NCBI GenBank assembly: GCA_029204225.1
Contig: CM055102.1
Location: 12,071,939-12,135,938, forward strand
Length of the DNA stretch: 64,000 nt
Direction: 5' to 3'
DNA from: Diphasiastrum complanatum
Lineage: Eukaryota > Streptophyta > Lycopodiopsida > Lycopodiales > Lycopodiaceae
Shown here: piece by piece, positions 11,515-22,633 of the stretch
Position numbering within the stretch: position 1 is the stretch's first letter
Layout of the letters: every line of letters starts with the position of its first letter
Notes under the pieces: model-generated
The model's database searches: none
Seen by the model: the letters and a program-made list of their open reading frames with translations, nothing else
Told to the model about the DNA's origin: nothing
Program-made: the position numbers and the translations under genes

Positions 11515-12346
11515 TGAAGCATCCTTTGAGGACATCACATTATATAGAAGGCTTATTGGCTCCTTGATCTATTTAACTATAACTAGACCTAATCTTAGTT
11601 ATAGTGTTGGAAAGTTAAGCCAATTCATGCAAAGTCCTCTAGTTTCACATTGGAAGATGGCCAAAAGAGTTCTTAGATACATTTCATTCACTAAGAATTT
11701 TGGTATTTTGTATAGAGGAACTAATCTTGGCTTAAGAGCCTATAGTGACTCGGATTTTGCAGGTGACAAAGTGGATAGAAGATCAACAAGTGCCTTTGCC
11801 ACCTTTCTATGTGATGGAGTAGTATCATGGCTTTCCAAAAAGCAAGATACCATCTCCCTATCTTCCACAGAATCCGAATACAAGGCCTTGACATCAACAT
11901 GCAAGGAGATCTTGTGGCTCAAAAGGCTATTGGTGGAGCTTTATGTCATGGAGGAGGAGATCCCTATCATCTATTGTGACAACCAATCAGCCCAATCACT
12001 TGCAACTAATCCTACATTCCATGCAAGGAGCAAACACATCGAAATTGCTCATCATTTCGTGAGGGAAAAAGTGCAAGCTAAAGAGATCAAGCTCCAACAC
12101 GTGCCATCATCAAGTTGCTTGGCTGATTTATTTACTAAACCTTTACCTAAAGATTCATTTGTCAAGCTTAGATCTTCAATTGGAGTTATTGATAAAAGCA
12201 TTGTGATCTCCAAGGCTAGATTTGAGGAGGAGTGTGAAAAATTGCCTACATTGGCAAATCTAGCCATGTATAATATTGTACATTTTGTCAATATTGTTTG
12301 TTGGTTACTTGAATGGCCAAAGTGCCACTTGTACATACACACCTAA
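11480..12346 (+). pseudogene. Second-layer copia polyprotein, C-terminal part (RNase H), frameshifted
   Basis: The frame picks up at SIGCDEASFEDITLYRRLIG, the usual copia connection after RT. It contains YSVGKLSQFM, SLSSTESEYKAL and SKHIEIAHHFVREK, all copia RNase H landmarks, and ends near PLPKDSFVKLRSSIG. The last ~38 codons run into the 3' LTR (from 12233) and are probably a read-through tail up to the first stop there. It is displaced one frame from the preceding segment. Confidence 0.9.
12224..12232 (+). other. Polypurine tract of the second-layer copia
   Basis: GAGGAGGAG immediately precedes the TGTGAAAA start of the 3' LTR. Confidence 0.8.
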
Positions 12347-12923
12347 AGTAGGTTACCACGAGTCAAGAGGAGTGGTTGTGTCTATTTGGTAGTGATTCCT
12401 ACTTTGTAGGATCTAGACCATGATTTATGATGAGATTTGTACCTACCATGCACCTACCAAGCATGACTCTTGGATCTAGACTAGGGTTTTCACATTAGGG
12501 CAAGAAAGTGGAGTCTACTTCCTTATTACATGCTGAATTTTCACCTAACTTTGCAAAGAAAGTGTGTTTTACTATGTATTTCCATTCTCCATAGTGAGAA
12601 GATAGAAACTTTTTGGAGCCTCAAGGAGAAACTCGAGTTTCCTCTCATTGTATGGTGATTACTCTATTTTTCCAATGAAACCCAGCTTTGGCACTTTGTA
12701 AACACTGTCTAAAGGCCGTATTACAGCCTTATTTCCACACGTGTGGAGTTGGATTAGACTATTTGATCAATGCTTTGATTGTCTCTACTTGTTTCCTATC
12801 AAGCTGCTAAACTAGATCTTGTTTTCTGACGACTAGTTTCTGATAGATTGTTTAACAAGCATACAATCACCTTGTGGATCATTCAAAGATCCATTTATGG
12901 TCCTTAGTACTGTACTTTTCAAA
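12233..12923 (+). repeat. 3' LTR of the 410-12923 copia
   Basis: 691 bp, as in the 5' copy. The last bases read TTTTCAAA where the 5' LTR has TTTTCACA, a point change that hides the end. The GTCAC duplicate at 12924-12928 settles the boundary. Confidence 0.92.
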
Positions 12924-13477
12924 GTCACATCAACACCAAGTCTATGGAAGTCATGTGCAAGGAGGAGCTTGCTCTAGGCCTTCCAATATCCATGGAAAAA
13001 GAGGATAAGGTTTGTGATGCATGTGCTTTGGCTAAAGCACATAGGTTGCCTTTCTCTAACACTATCACTAAGACCACTCACCCTCTTAAGTTGATTCATT
13101 TGGATGTACATTTTGCTAGCACAAAGAGCAATGGTAGAGTCACAATGTTTGTAATATTGAATGATGAATCCTCTAAGAATCATATTGGCAAAGATATGGT
13201 TGAGATCAAGGAAGAGCTTGATCAAGAGGAGGAGCAAAATCCGAGAGCTTCAACTATTCCAAGGAGAGCCACGAGAGCAAAGATGGAGCTATCAATGCTC
13301 ATTTTTGTGGACAAGGAAAGGAAAGTTGGAAAGGGGGGTATATTTTGTACTTCATTTGCTGAGTTTTGTAATGAAGTCCATTTGAAGAGTCTAAAGTATG
13401 GAATGAAAGGTGTTTGTCATATGTACTTACTCTTGAGTATGCTAGAAGTAAGCATGAGATTTTCATTCATAAGTTGA
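12924..13477 (+). pseudogene. Old copia polyprotein fragment, right half, with internal deletion
   Basis: The frame continues from 409: the GAG-pre-integrase zinc residues are seen in CDACALAKAHRLPF, then LIHLDVHFAS opens the integrase. Soon after VTMFVILNDESS the sequence jumps to an acidic hinge (KEELDQEEEQNPRAS) and the IPRRATRAK segment that normally lies between integrase and RT. The catalytic integrase core has therefore been deleted. RT is not recognisable. The ORF peters out by 13477, and the next recognisable sequence is on the opposite strand. Confidence 0.8.
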
Positions 13478-13559
13478 AAGAATTTGACGTCATTTTCAAA
13501 GAGGCATATTGTGAACCTTGTATGAGAATAAGTGAATCATCCTTGAGGAAGGCATTGGA

Positions 13560-14867
13560 CTACTCCTGCATTTCTTTCAATACTTCGAGCGTAGCGTTCT
13601 GCCTTCCTTTTGTTTCTTCAAGCTCTATGTCCTTCCTGCTCAGCTCTGCTTGGGCCGCTTCAAGTTCTTCATTTTTATAAAACAGCTCCGCCTTTGTTTC
13701 ATTCAGCTCTGTATCCCTCTGGATTAGGTCTGCTTGGACACTTTCATACTTTGATCCAAGCTTTCTGGATACCTTCTCCAAGTTGGCTAGATGCTGAATA
13801 GCTTCCCGCATATCTGGCAGTAGTGTTCCAAAAATCTTTTGATATAATTCGGCATCGAGAATTGGTTCCTCGACGTCACTTTCACTGCCCTGCTGGTCAT
13901 CAGGAAGCTATTCTGCTTCTTGTGGTGCTGGCTCTTGTGGTATATCACCCTGATTCTGCTCCTGATTAGTAGTGTCCTCCGCTTCCTCTTTCGCATTCTT
14001 ATTTCCTTCTGTACTAGACAATGACGTATATTGGAATGATGGCGAAGTCATTCTCACTGAGCTCCCTTGACTTGATGATGATGATGTGGTTGCTACGGTG
14101 GTTGCTTTTGATATCTACATCTGGGATTCAGCCTCTATTGATGGGGCTAGCTCTGGCGGCACTGGTGCAATCCTGATGTCCTCCTGCACTGTTAGCACAC
14201 CAACATGCATACATAAAATACCCATATGTAGACCCAGCCTGGAAAACCGATTAACTTTTACTAGTTTACAGAATTTCTTGAAAGCAATCTGTCCAAAGGC
14301 AATAGGCTCTCCATTTAAGGCTCTCAGCAGATATTCCATATTTGTATTTGAGATGGTGTACTCTTGCTCCGGTAAAAAGATAGAAGCAAGAGCAAATCAA
14401 ACAAAGCTTTTGAGATTGGAATCTCTAATGTAAGAGAGTTTATATCGCCATTTCTCAAGATAAGCTTCTTCTTGAAAAACTCCACTCTTTGCGATGAAAT
14501 CTAGTTTAGTAATTGGCATACTGCCGTCCATAGGCAATCCTAAGACATGACAATAAAATCCTTCTGTAATAACAATCTCTTGATTGCGGACGGTAGTGGA
14601 AATATGTCCTTCTTCTGTTTCACTCAAATTGCGGATCAACTCATAACATAAATCAATAAGAATTATTGATGGGTTAAATTGAAGAAGACCTTCAATTCGC
14701 GCTCGAACAACTAGTGGTTGTAATACTGGTATCACTGACTTTGGGTGCGTTTTGAATACAATCGCCATGGTGCTTGCAATTGTAAACGAGCGATGGCAGA
14801 AAAGAGCTTGATCACAACACTTCAAAAATCGGAGAGCAAGAGTGATGGAAAGTGGTAGCGACAACAA
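13560..14867 (-). pseudogene. Broken ORF of ~435 codons with C-terminal coiled coil, 3' of a gypsy pol; family uncertain
   Basis: Four open segments lie in exactly the same - frame, separated by single stops: a TGA after LKSFV at ~14396, a TAG after EAESQM at ~14114, and a TAG after APQEAE at ~13907. The N-terminal ~150 residues are globular (LGLPMDGSMP, EEAYLEKWRYKLSY). The middle contains NTNMEYLLRALNGEPIAFG. An acidic Ser/Gln-rich linker follows, then a heptad-rich end (LIQRDTELNETKAEL, ELSRKDIELEETK) expected to form a coiled coil. The middle loosely recalls the 'putative plant transposon protein' families found next to plant retroelements, but this is a weak impression. It may be an extra ORF of the adjacent gypsy element or part of a neighbouring one. 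Confidence 0.6.
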
Positions 14868-15328
14868 CTGAAGTGTTTGAGGTTTTAGGCGTATTGATGG
14901 TTTTTCGGTGGATTAGACTAATATTAAATGGAAGCGTGTCCTTCATTTTGAAGGTACATACTCAATAATAAAGTGTCTAGTCCTAAAAACAAAAATAAAT
15001 AAATAAATAAACAAAACACACGAATGCTTCGCTTAATTAGTCAAAGCAAAGATTTTTATTTTCTTCGTTAAAAATGCGAAAAATGCGAAGATGTCGGAAG
15101 GTAGAAAATCCCGAAAAATGCGAAGGTACGTGTCGCAATTTTCGTATTTCTAAAGAAAAAAGAGATGGTGAATTCACTCAATACACCATATTCCAATATA
15201 GTGTCGGTTTTTCGCAAAATAATATAGAAATGTAGCGAAGGTGTCGTGTTTCGGCATTTTCGCAAAAATGTACATGCTGGTTTCGGCATTTTCGCAACCT
15301 TCGGTGAACTCATATGATGCATCAAAAA
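14868..15328 (-). other. Non-coding region 3' of gypsy pol, with short tandem motifs
   Basis: It contains an (AAAT)n-like stretch near 14990-15012 and, at about 15060-15310, repeated GCGAAAATGCCGAAAC and AAAAATGCGAAG motifs on one strand or the other. It could include LTR or PPT sequence of the gypsy element, but no second copy is present to define an LTR. Confidence 0.4.
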
Positions 15329-16459
15329 TTAGTCATAATAGCGCTTCACCCTTGAACCATTTACTTGAGTGTCAAGTAAATGTCCTTGGAGATCAGCTAA
15401 CTGAAGTGATCCATTGTTAAAAACTTCTATGACTTTATACGGTTCCATCCATTTGGTATGTAATTTTCCAAAAAACAACATGTGTTTGTTATCATACAGA
15501 AGCACATAGTCTCCTCATTTAATTTTTATTTCATAATGGATTGGTCAAAAATTTCTTTTATTTTATTCTGAACTCGTTCAGTCTCGATTAATGAAAGACG
15601 ACGATCCTCTTCCAGTTGCGTCAAAGAAATCATCCACTCTCGGAGACTATCGTGTTCATCCATTTGCTCTTCATTCTAATGCGAAGCGTCGGAACTTTGA
15701 ATTCTACTGGTAGTATGGGATGCATTCCATACACAAGATAGTATGGAGTCTGCCCAGTTGTAATATTTTCAACAGTTCTATATGCCCATAAGACAGACGG
15801 TAACTTCTGATCCCAATCGAAAGAATGTGTTTCCGTTACTTTATTCCAAATTTTACATAAAATTCCATTTGCCCGCTCCGTAAGCCCATTTGCTTTTGGA
15901 TTATATGGAGTGGTTTGGCGATGTGTAATAGAAAAATATGACAACATGGCTTCCATGGTCTGATTAAGAAAATGGGTTCCCCTATTGCTAACGAGTTCTA
16001 AGGGACAACCATATCGCGTTATAATGCTTTGGAATAAAAACCTTGTTACAGTCTTAGCATCGTTCTTAATTGTGGCTTCGACCTCTACCATCTTGGTAGC
16101 ATAGTCTGTGGCAACGAGTATGTAATGACGGCGAGTTTTACGCGTGATCGGTTTGATAGGTCCTACAAAATCTATCCCCCACTTCTCAAAGGGTGCTAAG
16201 AGAATAATTGGAGTAAGTAGCCAATGTGTTGCGAAGCTGGGTTTCCCCATCCTCTGGCATGCATCACATTTTTTAATGAATAATTTAACATCTCTATAGA
16301 TGTAGGCCACCAATATTTAGAATTGAAAATTTTTTTTGCAGTGTTTTTAAGAGCATAGTGACCCCCCAAATCTTCCTCATGTAATGCACTTATTACAACG
16401 GTCGTCTCGGTTGGTTCTAAATATCGGTGGAGACTATCGTCAGCTCCTAATTTATACAA
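15329..16459 (-). pseudogene. Gypsy integrase (HHCC, catalytic core, C-terminal domain)
   Basis: The zinc domain lies in one frame (HEEDLGGHYALKNTAKK, CDACQRMGKPSF). The core follows in another: KWGIDFVGPIKP supplies the first Asp, ATDYATKMVEVE follows, and NPKANGLTERANG supplies the Glu. The second-Asp position reads VSNRGTHF where gypsy integrases have SDxGxHF, so that catalytic Asp is changed to Asn. The C-terminal part (EEDRRLSLIETERVQ, ADLQGHLLDTQVNG) is in a third frame. At least two frameshifts are needed to read it through. Confidence 0.85.
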
Positions 16460-16490
16460 TATTCTATTTACAATCGTATAAGGTCCTATC

Positions 16491-16976
16491 TTAGAAAGAA
16501 AAACAGTTTTTTTGTTGTTTATTAAAATGTTCAGGATATATCTGGTCCTGTAAGAAGTTAATAACGTCCATATAAATTGATGTTTCCAATTGAATACGCA
16601 TTATATGTTCATCTGGAAATTCATCAGAAATGGATTCTAATTGATTTTTTGTTTGGAGGCGGGATATATAGTCAGCATTTTGATGATCCTTGCCTATTCT
16701 TAATTCTACTTCATAATTAAACTCATCTAATAATAATACCCATCTAGCTATTCTACCCGAAAGATCAGGTTTATTCACTAAATGTTTTAATGCGTAGTGA
16801 TCTACGTGAAAAACAAAAGGGTATCCTAAAAGATAATGTCTAAATTTCTTTACTGAATAAATCATCCCTAGTGCTTCTCGCTCTGTAGCAAAATAATTCT
16901 TTTCTGATGCAACGAGTTGCCTACCCGCATAGTAAATTGGATAATCTATTTTTTGGTCATCTTTCTGACTAAGCAC
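16491..16976 (-). pseudogene. Gypsy RNase H domain
   Basis: IYYAGRQLVASEKNYFATER and the following KKFRHYLLGYPFVFHVDHYALKHL region is the standard gypsy RNase H pattern, with the HTDH motif changed to HVDH. The tail GKDHQNADYISRL is the usual linker to integrase. It is in the same frame as the RT C-terminal piece and the integrase core. Confidence 0.85.
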
Positions 16977-17243
16977 TACACCTATCGCAAACGATGATGT
17001 GTCTACATATACATGGAACTTTTTAGCCCAATTTGGAGGTCTAACCCTAGTGGCTTCTGCTAATGATTGTTTCAGTTAATCAAAAGCTTGCTGATGGTCT
17101 TGTGTCCAATGGTACTAAACATATTTTTTTAGTAAAGTTGTTAAAGGAGTTACTATTATAGCATAATCTTTAATTATCCTTCGGTAGTAACCTACATGTC
17201 CTGGAAAACCTCTAAGCTCTCTTAAATTGGTTGGTTCCAATAA

Positions 17244-18261
17244 TTATAAAATCATTTTTATTTTTTCGATGTTGGCTTGTATACCATCCTTCAAAATTTT
17301 ATGCCCTAAAAGGATGCCTTCCCTCATCCCAAAGTAACACTTAACTGGATGCAGTTTAAGAGATGTCTCTTGACATCTTCTCAATGTTTTCTCTGATGTA
17401 TCTAAATGGTTTTTAGTTGATGAATAGACACAGAAGTCATCCATAAAAATTTCTAAAAATTTTCTTCAAATTTTGAAAAATATTTGTCATCATACGTTGG
17501 AATGTGGCAGGTGCATTACAAAGACCAAAGGGCATTCGCATATACGCATACACCCCACAATCAGTGGTGGAAGTAGTCTTGGATCTATCTTCCTCTTTTA
17601 TAAAAACTTGGTTATAATCTGAGAATCCATCTAAAAAGCTATAACGTTCATGACCAGCTACCTGGTCAAAATTGGTATCTGTATACGGCAGAGGATGATA
17701 ATCCTTTGCTGTAGCAGCATTTAGTTTTCTAAAATCTTGGCAAACTCTAATCTTGCCCGTCTTCTTTTTAGGTACTATAACTATTGGTGACACCCACTCA
17801 CTGCTTAGAACAAGATATGTAATACCCGCTCTAAGACATCTATCTAATTCGTCTTTTACTAATAAGGAATACTTTGGATTCAATCTATATTGGCGCTGCC
17901 TAAAAGGTATTATTTCCTGAATAAGATCTATTCTATGTTCGTCCCATTTAACTAGAATTCCTATTACATCATCCATCGACCAAGCAAATATGTTTTGGTA
18001 TTTTTGAAGAAGCAATATATACTCTTCACGTTCCTGGTCCGATTGGTGATTATATAGATTCAAAGTCTTACCTGTATTAATTTCTATTTCTACATAATCT
18101 GTTTTATCTACCATCCCTTTGGTCAGGCTTGCTCTGGTTCCACCCAGAATTTCTTTTGACTTGGATGTTGTCGGTATTTCTTCTTCTTCGTCAATCTCAT
18201 AGCATTTTATGAAATTGATCCATGATTCAGCAGGTCTAGCTAACTCCTCACCCCATCTCAA
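17244..18261 (-). pseudogene. Gypsy reverse transcriptase
   Basis: The palm begins WVSPIVIVPKKKTGKIR, then VCQDFRKLNAAT, YHPLPYTD, FLDGFSDYNQV and MPFGLCNAPATFQRMM. A frameshift at about 17440 precedes the catalytic FMDDFCVYS and the thumb (HPVKCYFGMREGILLGH). The YxDD Tyr/Phe-Met-Asp-Asp motif is intact, so decay is by frameshift rather than loss of active-site residues. RT follows the second protease in the same frame. Confidence 0.88.
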
Positions 18262-18321
18262 AAGGTGACCTCCTATTAGACTGGTTGTGAGAATACCTGG
18301 AAAAAATATCTGTTTGGTAGA

Positions 18322-18660
18322 TCAATTTATAATAGCATCTGCTTGATATAACCATGGTCTTCCAAATAATATTGAATAAGGTGGCGTATCTACTGGATTT
18401 ATGACAAGAAAATTCATAACAGACGTCTCTGTCTCTATAATTATGTTAATACCTTTTAGCTCGCCTACTGGTATACATTTAGTTGCATCTGCTAAATGGA
18501 TTTCATGATAAGTGATAGGTTGTATCCGATTTTCTAATCCTAATTCTTTAGCCATTATTTTCGTTACTAAATTGATACTGGATCCTGAGTCTATTAGTAT
18601 TCTATCTATAGTCTGATCTCCTATGATCGCACTAATCTCTGGAACTCCACAATCTCTTCT
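18322..18660 (-). pseudogene. Second retropepsin-like domain of the gypsy element
   Basis: This domain has its own active-site motif LIDSGSSINLVT (~18570-18600). HLADATKCIPVGELKG and SILFGRPWLYQADAIIN follow, parallel to the first domain at 18811-19548. It is in frame with both the first protease and RT, with stops after the first protease and after ADAIIN. The two share the LADAT and GRPWLYQAD blocks, so one looks like a duplicate of the other. Confidence 0.75.
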
Positions 18661-18810
18661 ATCTACGTATTCTACTCTATTATTGTATGTAGGTATACTT
18701 AGTGTGATAAACCTTTCCCCTTTCTTAGTCCCTACTGACTGAAGCCCTTCTTCCTCCGAAGTATAGCTCGAGGAAGATGTAGGTGTCTCACCTTCATACT
18801 TATTTTTTTC

Positions 18811-19548
18811 TCATGATATGGAAATTCTTTTATGACTTTTTCCTATCGGTGTCTCCATCTGGTCTCTGAAGGTAATCTCCTTCTTCTTCCAGTGGGTTAT
18901 AACATCGGCCTGATAGAGCCATGGTCGTCCTAATAACACTCTATATGATGATTGTCTCGTAGTTTTTAATATTATAACATCCATAAGAAACTTATGGTCT
19001 CCAATATAAACTGTAACCTGAGACAGTTCTCCTCTTGGTGATCTTCTAGTTGCATCGGCTAACCTTAAATGTCTTAAGGTGGGTGCTATTCTATGATGAA
19101 TGCCTAATTCATATGTTGTTTCTTCAGTCATTATATTTACACTAGATCCTGAATCTATGGGTACACTATCTAAGATGCAACCATTAATTACTACCTGAAT
19201 CTCTGGTTGGCCTTCGTCACCGTAATTAACTAATCCTATGTTGACTACTGGTAACTTTGCTTTTTTTCTCTCTTTATTTTGTAGAAATTGCTTAATTTCT
19301 TTCTTATAGTATTGGTTATCATCTAATAACTGTTTAAAAGTTATATTGGGCATTCTGGAAACAAGGTCTTCTACAATATTAAAAAAATGATTTCTAAGTG
19401 ACGACAGATCTCTGGGTATCTCGCTACTTATAACTGGATATGAAAATGTCACTTTTTTAACTTGTCTAGTTTCTTCGTCTAAAAGCTTCTTAGCTTCTGA
19501 ACTAATATCAACATCATAATATTTTCCATTAGACTTATCAAGATTCAA
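18811..19548 (-). pseudogene. First retropepsin domain of the gypsy element with preceding Gag-Pol linker
   Basis: The reading frame is open for 245 codons. The active-site motif VPIDSGSSVNIMTEE is at ~19150. LRLADATRRSPRGEL and RVLLGRPWLYQADVI complete an aspartic-protease fold of the retropepsin type. The N-terminal part (KQLLDDNQYYKKEIKQFLQN) is a charged linker often found before plant gypsy proteases. A TGA at 18811 separates it from the second protease. Confidence 0.8.
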
Positions 19549-19784
19549 TTTTTATCACTAGGAATTTTTACTAATTGTTCTGCGACCTTCGCTTTTTCTG
19601 TCGCGTTTTTCGCATTTTTTGCAGTTTTTGCAATTTTTGTTTTAGTTTTCTTCTTATCTTTAAGAGTTAAAGGAGCTTTACTACTTCTTGTAGTTACTAG
19701 AAGTGAGTGGCCATACGTTATTAGCAAAATATTTCCTAATGGTGTAGTCCAGTTAGAAACACTTGACGGGACACTCCTAGACAC
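19545..19784 (-). pseudogene. Lys/Ala-rich fragment upstream of gypsy protease
   Basis: A short frame displaced by one base from the protease frame, with a low-complexity basic run (KTKIAKTAKNAKNATEKAK). It may be the Gag C-terminus of the element. It breaks off near 19800, where the element is truncated. Confidence 0.4.
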
Positions 19785-19795
19785 TGTCGTAAACT

Positions 19796-20333
19796 GTGGT
19801 CATCTACGGCGGTACTACAAAGAGTTGTTCTTTGTTGACCCAATTTAGGATCTTTTCCCTTGAAAAAAAAATGTTATTTTCATGTTATTTTATTCCTTTC
19901 CTTGTACATCTCATCTTTCATGCCTATTGTTCACCTCGTTCCTTGTTTATACTTCATATTATTACTTATGTACATTCTATGCATTTTTTTTTTCTCCTTC
20001 TGTTCATACTCATGGGTCATGGATGTTCTATTACTACACCAACACCACCAACATCACCACTGGCACAAGTTTTGGCAGGGGGGAGGAGTGGGGATATCTA
20101 GTCCCCAGGACACAGAAGCGGCTCAACAACCACAGGCCTAGCAAGTCCACACACTGGACACCTCGCAATACTTTGATGCTGCGGACCTGATGGAAATCAG
20201 CAACGACAAGCCATAAAAGGAGAATCAACCAAGAAGAAGTCAAATCCCTCCACTCTTTCCACCTCCACCTCCACCTCCACCTCCACCTCCACCTCCATCT
20301 TCAGCTCTAACACCACGTTTATTTTTTGGTTTA
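19796..20333. other. Intervening DNA with a (CCACCT)n microsatellite
   Basis: No gene is supported. A hexanucleotide CCACCT run occupies about 20260-20297. Long pyrimidine stretches give several overlapping spurious ORFs on the + strand. Confidence 0.6.
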
Positions 20334-20345
20334 GTCTCACCATCC

Positions 20346-22633
20346 CACACTCCAGATCAATATCCAACTCTCACTAACCCTAAAAAGCTCACTGAAGCAG
20401 CCAAGCGCTCGATGATAGGCCTATCCAAAACAAGCTACCACATGCATTGGTTGGTGAGCCAGCACCAAATGCTCAAGAGCAGAGTCCAGCATCAAGACCA
20501 AGAGATTGTGCATTATCAAAGACTGGCCAAAGAAAAAGAAAAAGAGGTAGTAGAAAGCAGATCCGTGATGGCCGGGCAGAAATCCACTTTGGAAGAGGTC
20601 CAGCAACAACTGAAGCACTAGATAGTCCAAATCGACCAAGTATGAGACAGATCATCGAGTGCAATGACAATTGATGCTCCTCTAGTCAATCCCGAGGATA
20701 TTCAATTCCAGGCCCCACAGGCCTCAGCCATCCGGATGGAAAATTATGTAAGGCTAGTCTAGGAAAGAGAAGCCGAAAAGCGAAACTTCGAAAACATTGT
20801 GGCCAAACAAGAGAAGATCATCCTGGAGTCCCAGAAGCAGCTGGACGACACTATGAAGGCCCTGCAACAAGTCTTGGACAAGGTGAACCAACTATGAGAC
20901 ACGACGTGCAAGGCTCAAGCAGGTGCTTAACCAATAAAGCCGTGGGATGATGATGGGAATGATGGTGCAGGAAATCAAGGCGGGCAAACCCACCCATCAG
21001 ACGGTAGCTCAGAATCCATGAGCTTTCCCCGACCCCCTCTCACCTTTAACCCTTCCTCCTACTCTGCATTTAATTTTTCTGAAACATTCATTTCAACTTA
21101 CCCAATTCTTCCATCTCCCCTTTCTTCATCACCTCCTAGCCAAATAATGGGCCCATCAAAAGGTCCAGTTGACACTTACAAAGCCCGACGGGACGAGTTC
21201 CTCCAACAACTCCACTCCCCCGGTGCTGCGTATAACTTGTTGATTCCACCTCCTCCTAAACCGTTCACCCCCGCACCTCTCTCCCCAGATCATTCCATCA
21301 TCGACCTTCCAAAAACTAACATGGACATGGGGGGTGATGATGACTTCTTGGCAGACCAATCAGAAACGAGAAGGTTCTCGTCCAGACCAGACACGGGTGC
21401 AGATGAGCCATCGACAAGCGAGCGAGCAAAAGAGAAAGATATGGGCACCAAGGCCCTAGACGATTATCTGGCAAGGCCATTCCAACAGCGTAGGACAACT
21501 TCTCCTACTAGGCCCAGAGGCAAACTGGCTGACACGAGAGAGTCAGAGAAGTTTGAGAAGAAATACCCTCCCAACATGAGGGGAGGCAAAGAAGACATTG
21601 ATCAAAGCCAATATTCCACCAGGGCCGAGATCATTGCCGCGCTACAACAACAGCCAGAATGGCGGAGTAAAGTCTTGAAGGATAACAGGCGACTTCAGGA
21701 GTATTTGAAGGCACCGGCATGGAAGCGAGTGGATCTCTTCTATATGCCACTTAAACGCAAAAACCCATGGCCGGTGGAAAAGCCTCAAGTGGAGTTAGTA
21801 AACTGGCCAGTCATTTCGAAAATAATAGAGAGAACTTCCCCGGATGATATGAGGCTATAGTTACTAAACTTCGACATAAATACAAGTCAAGTGCCGATCT
21901 CTGCGTGCAGGAAAGTGCCGAATATTGCAGATCCATGGCCTTCCTGATGCAGCAAGAGTGTTTATGGGATCGAGGCTTGGATCCAATTAGGATCAACCCA
22001 AATATGGCCCTCCAGTCAGAAGAAGACCATGAGATGATGGCCAGGCTATACTACAGAGCGGCCTTCATGTCGTCACGCTATGTGACCACGGTGGAAGACT
22101 GGTAGGAAATGGGCTTCATAGAAAAGATAACAGAATATCTGGGCCCCCTTAATTTTGGAAGTAAGCTCCGCTTCCAAGTTTTTGAAGCCCTGAGAGTCGC
22201 GCAAGTGATTCCCAACTAGGGAATAAAAAAACTCACCTTTGAGAATAGGGAGCGGGCTGTAAAGGTTGATCCAACCACATGGGCGGTGAAACCGACAACA
22301 CCTTAAGCTAATGACGGATCGTCCACCACTGATCACACAATTGATCGTCCAAGGCAAGCCAAGGGGGGTCATTATGATTCTGAAATAGATATTTTGAGAT
22401 GGACAGACGCATTAGCAACAATTGACTGTATGGATGGGCATGCATGTCATCTTGATTCGGATCCAGAACCCCACACATCTTCACCCAAGGGATATACCAT
22501 GGACACACCAATTACTTTTGGGTTGAATATGATCAACGTAGCATGGCTATCAGCTACCTTTGGAGATGCGACGACGAGGCGAACAAGATTCACAAGAAGT
22601 GCTCAAGAGGGCTGGTATGTAGCGGCCAATTGA
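20346..22633 (+). pseudogene. Decayed ORF of unknown family: coiled coil, Pro/Ser-rich linker, C-terminal globular part
   Basis: Segments at 20412-20621, 20700-20896 and 21018-21860 share one frame. Segments at 21905-22105 and 22394-22633 share a second, so one frameshift (~21860-21900) and about nine stops of all three types break the ORF. The N-terminal ~170 residues are Gln/Glu/Lys-rich with heptads (LKSRVQHQDQEIVHYQRLAK). A proline-rich stretch follows (SPLSSSPPSQIMG), then LQQQPEWRSKVLKDNRRLQE and a region with MMARLYYRAAFMSSRYVTT. It does not show Gag, RT or integrase motifs that I recognise. The flanking LTR-like sequence suggests it could be the only ORF of a non-autonomous retroelement. 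Confidence 0.5.

Larger units (their letters stand above)
410..12923 (+). mobile_element. Ty1/copia LTR retrotransposon (second layer of the nest)
   Basis: The element is bounded by two 691-bp LTRs (410-1100 and 12233-12923) and flanked by the 5-bp duplication GTCAC at 405-409 and 12924-12928. The order gag, protease, integrase, RT, RNase H is seen, which is the copia order. It carries a complete second element (1754-8275) inside its gag; without that and the extra TSD copy it is about 6.0 kb. I count about seven LTR differences by eye (for example g/t near 446, a change in the terminal CA of the right LTR), so roughly 1 percent divergence. A frameshift near 11480 in RT/RNase H and the gag interruption make it non-functional on its own. 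Confidence 0.93.
15329..19784 (-). mobile_element. Decayed Ty3/gypsy element body (Gag end, two proteases, RT, RNase H, integrase)
   Basis: On the - strand the order protease, RT, RNase H, integrase marks it as Ty3/gypsy. Several frameshifts (near 19545, 17440 and 16460-16490) and internal stops show age. The 3' end is precise: the last codons give VNGSRVKRYYD and a TAA at 15329-15331. The 5' side breaks off near 19800 against unrelated + strand sequence, so Gag is mostly missing and no LTR can be paired. Confidence 0.85.

Noticed and set aside
13787-13996. 69-codon basic - strand ORF
   Set aside because: It overlaps the better - strand frame that reads an acidic linker continuous with both neighbours.
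19860-20190. Several overlapping + strand ORFs rich in Phe/Ser/Tyr
   Set aside because: Produced by pyrimidine-rich sequence; they look like membrane proteins only by composition.
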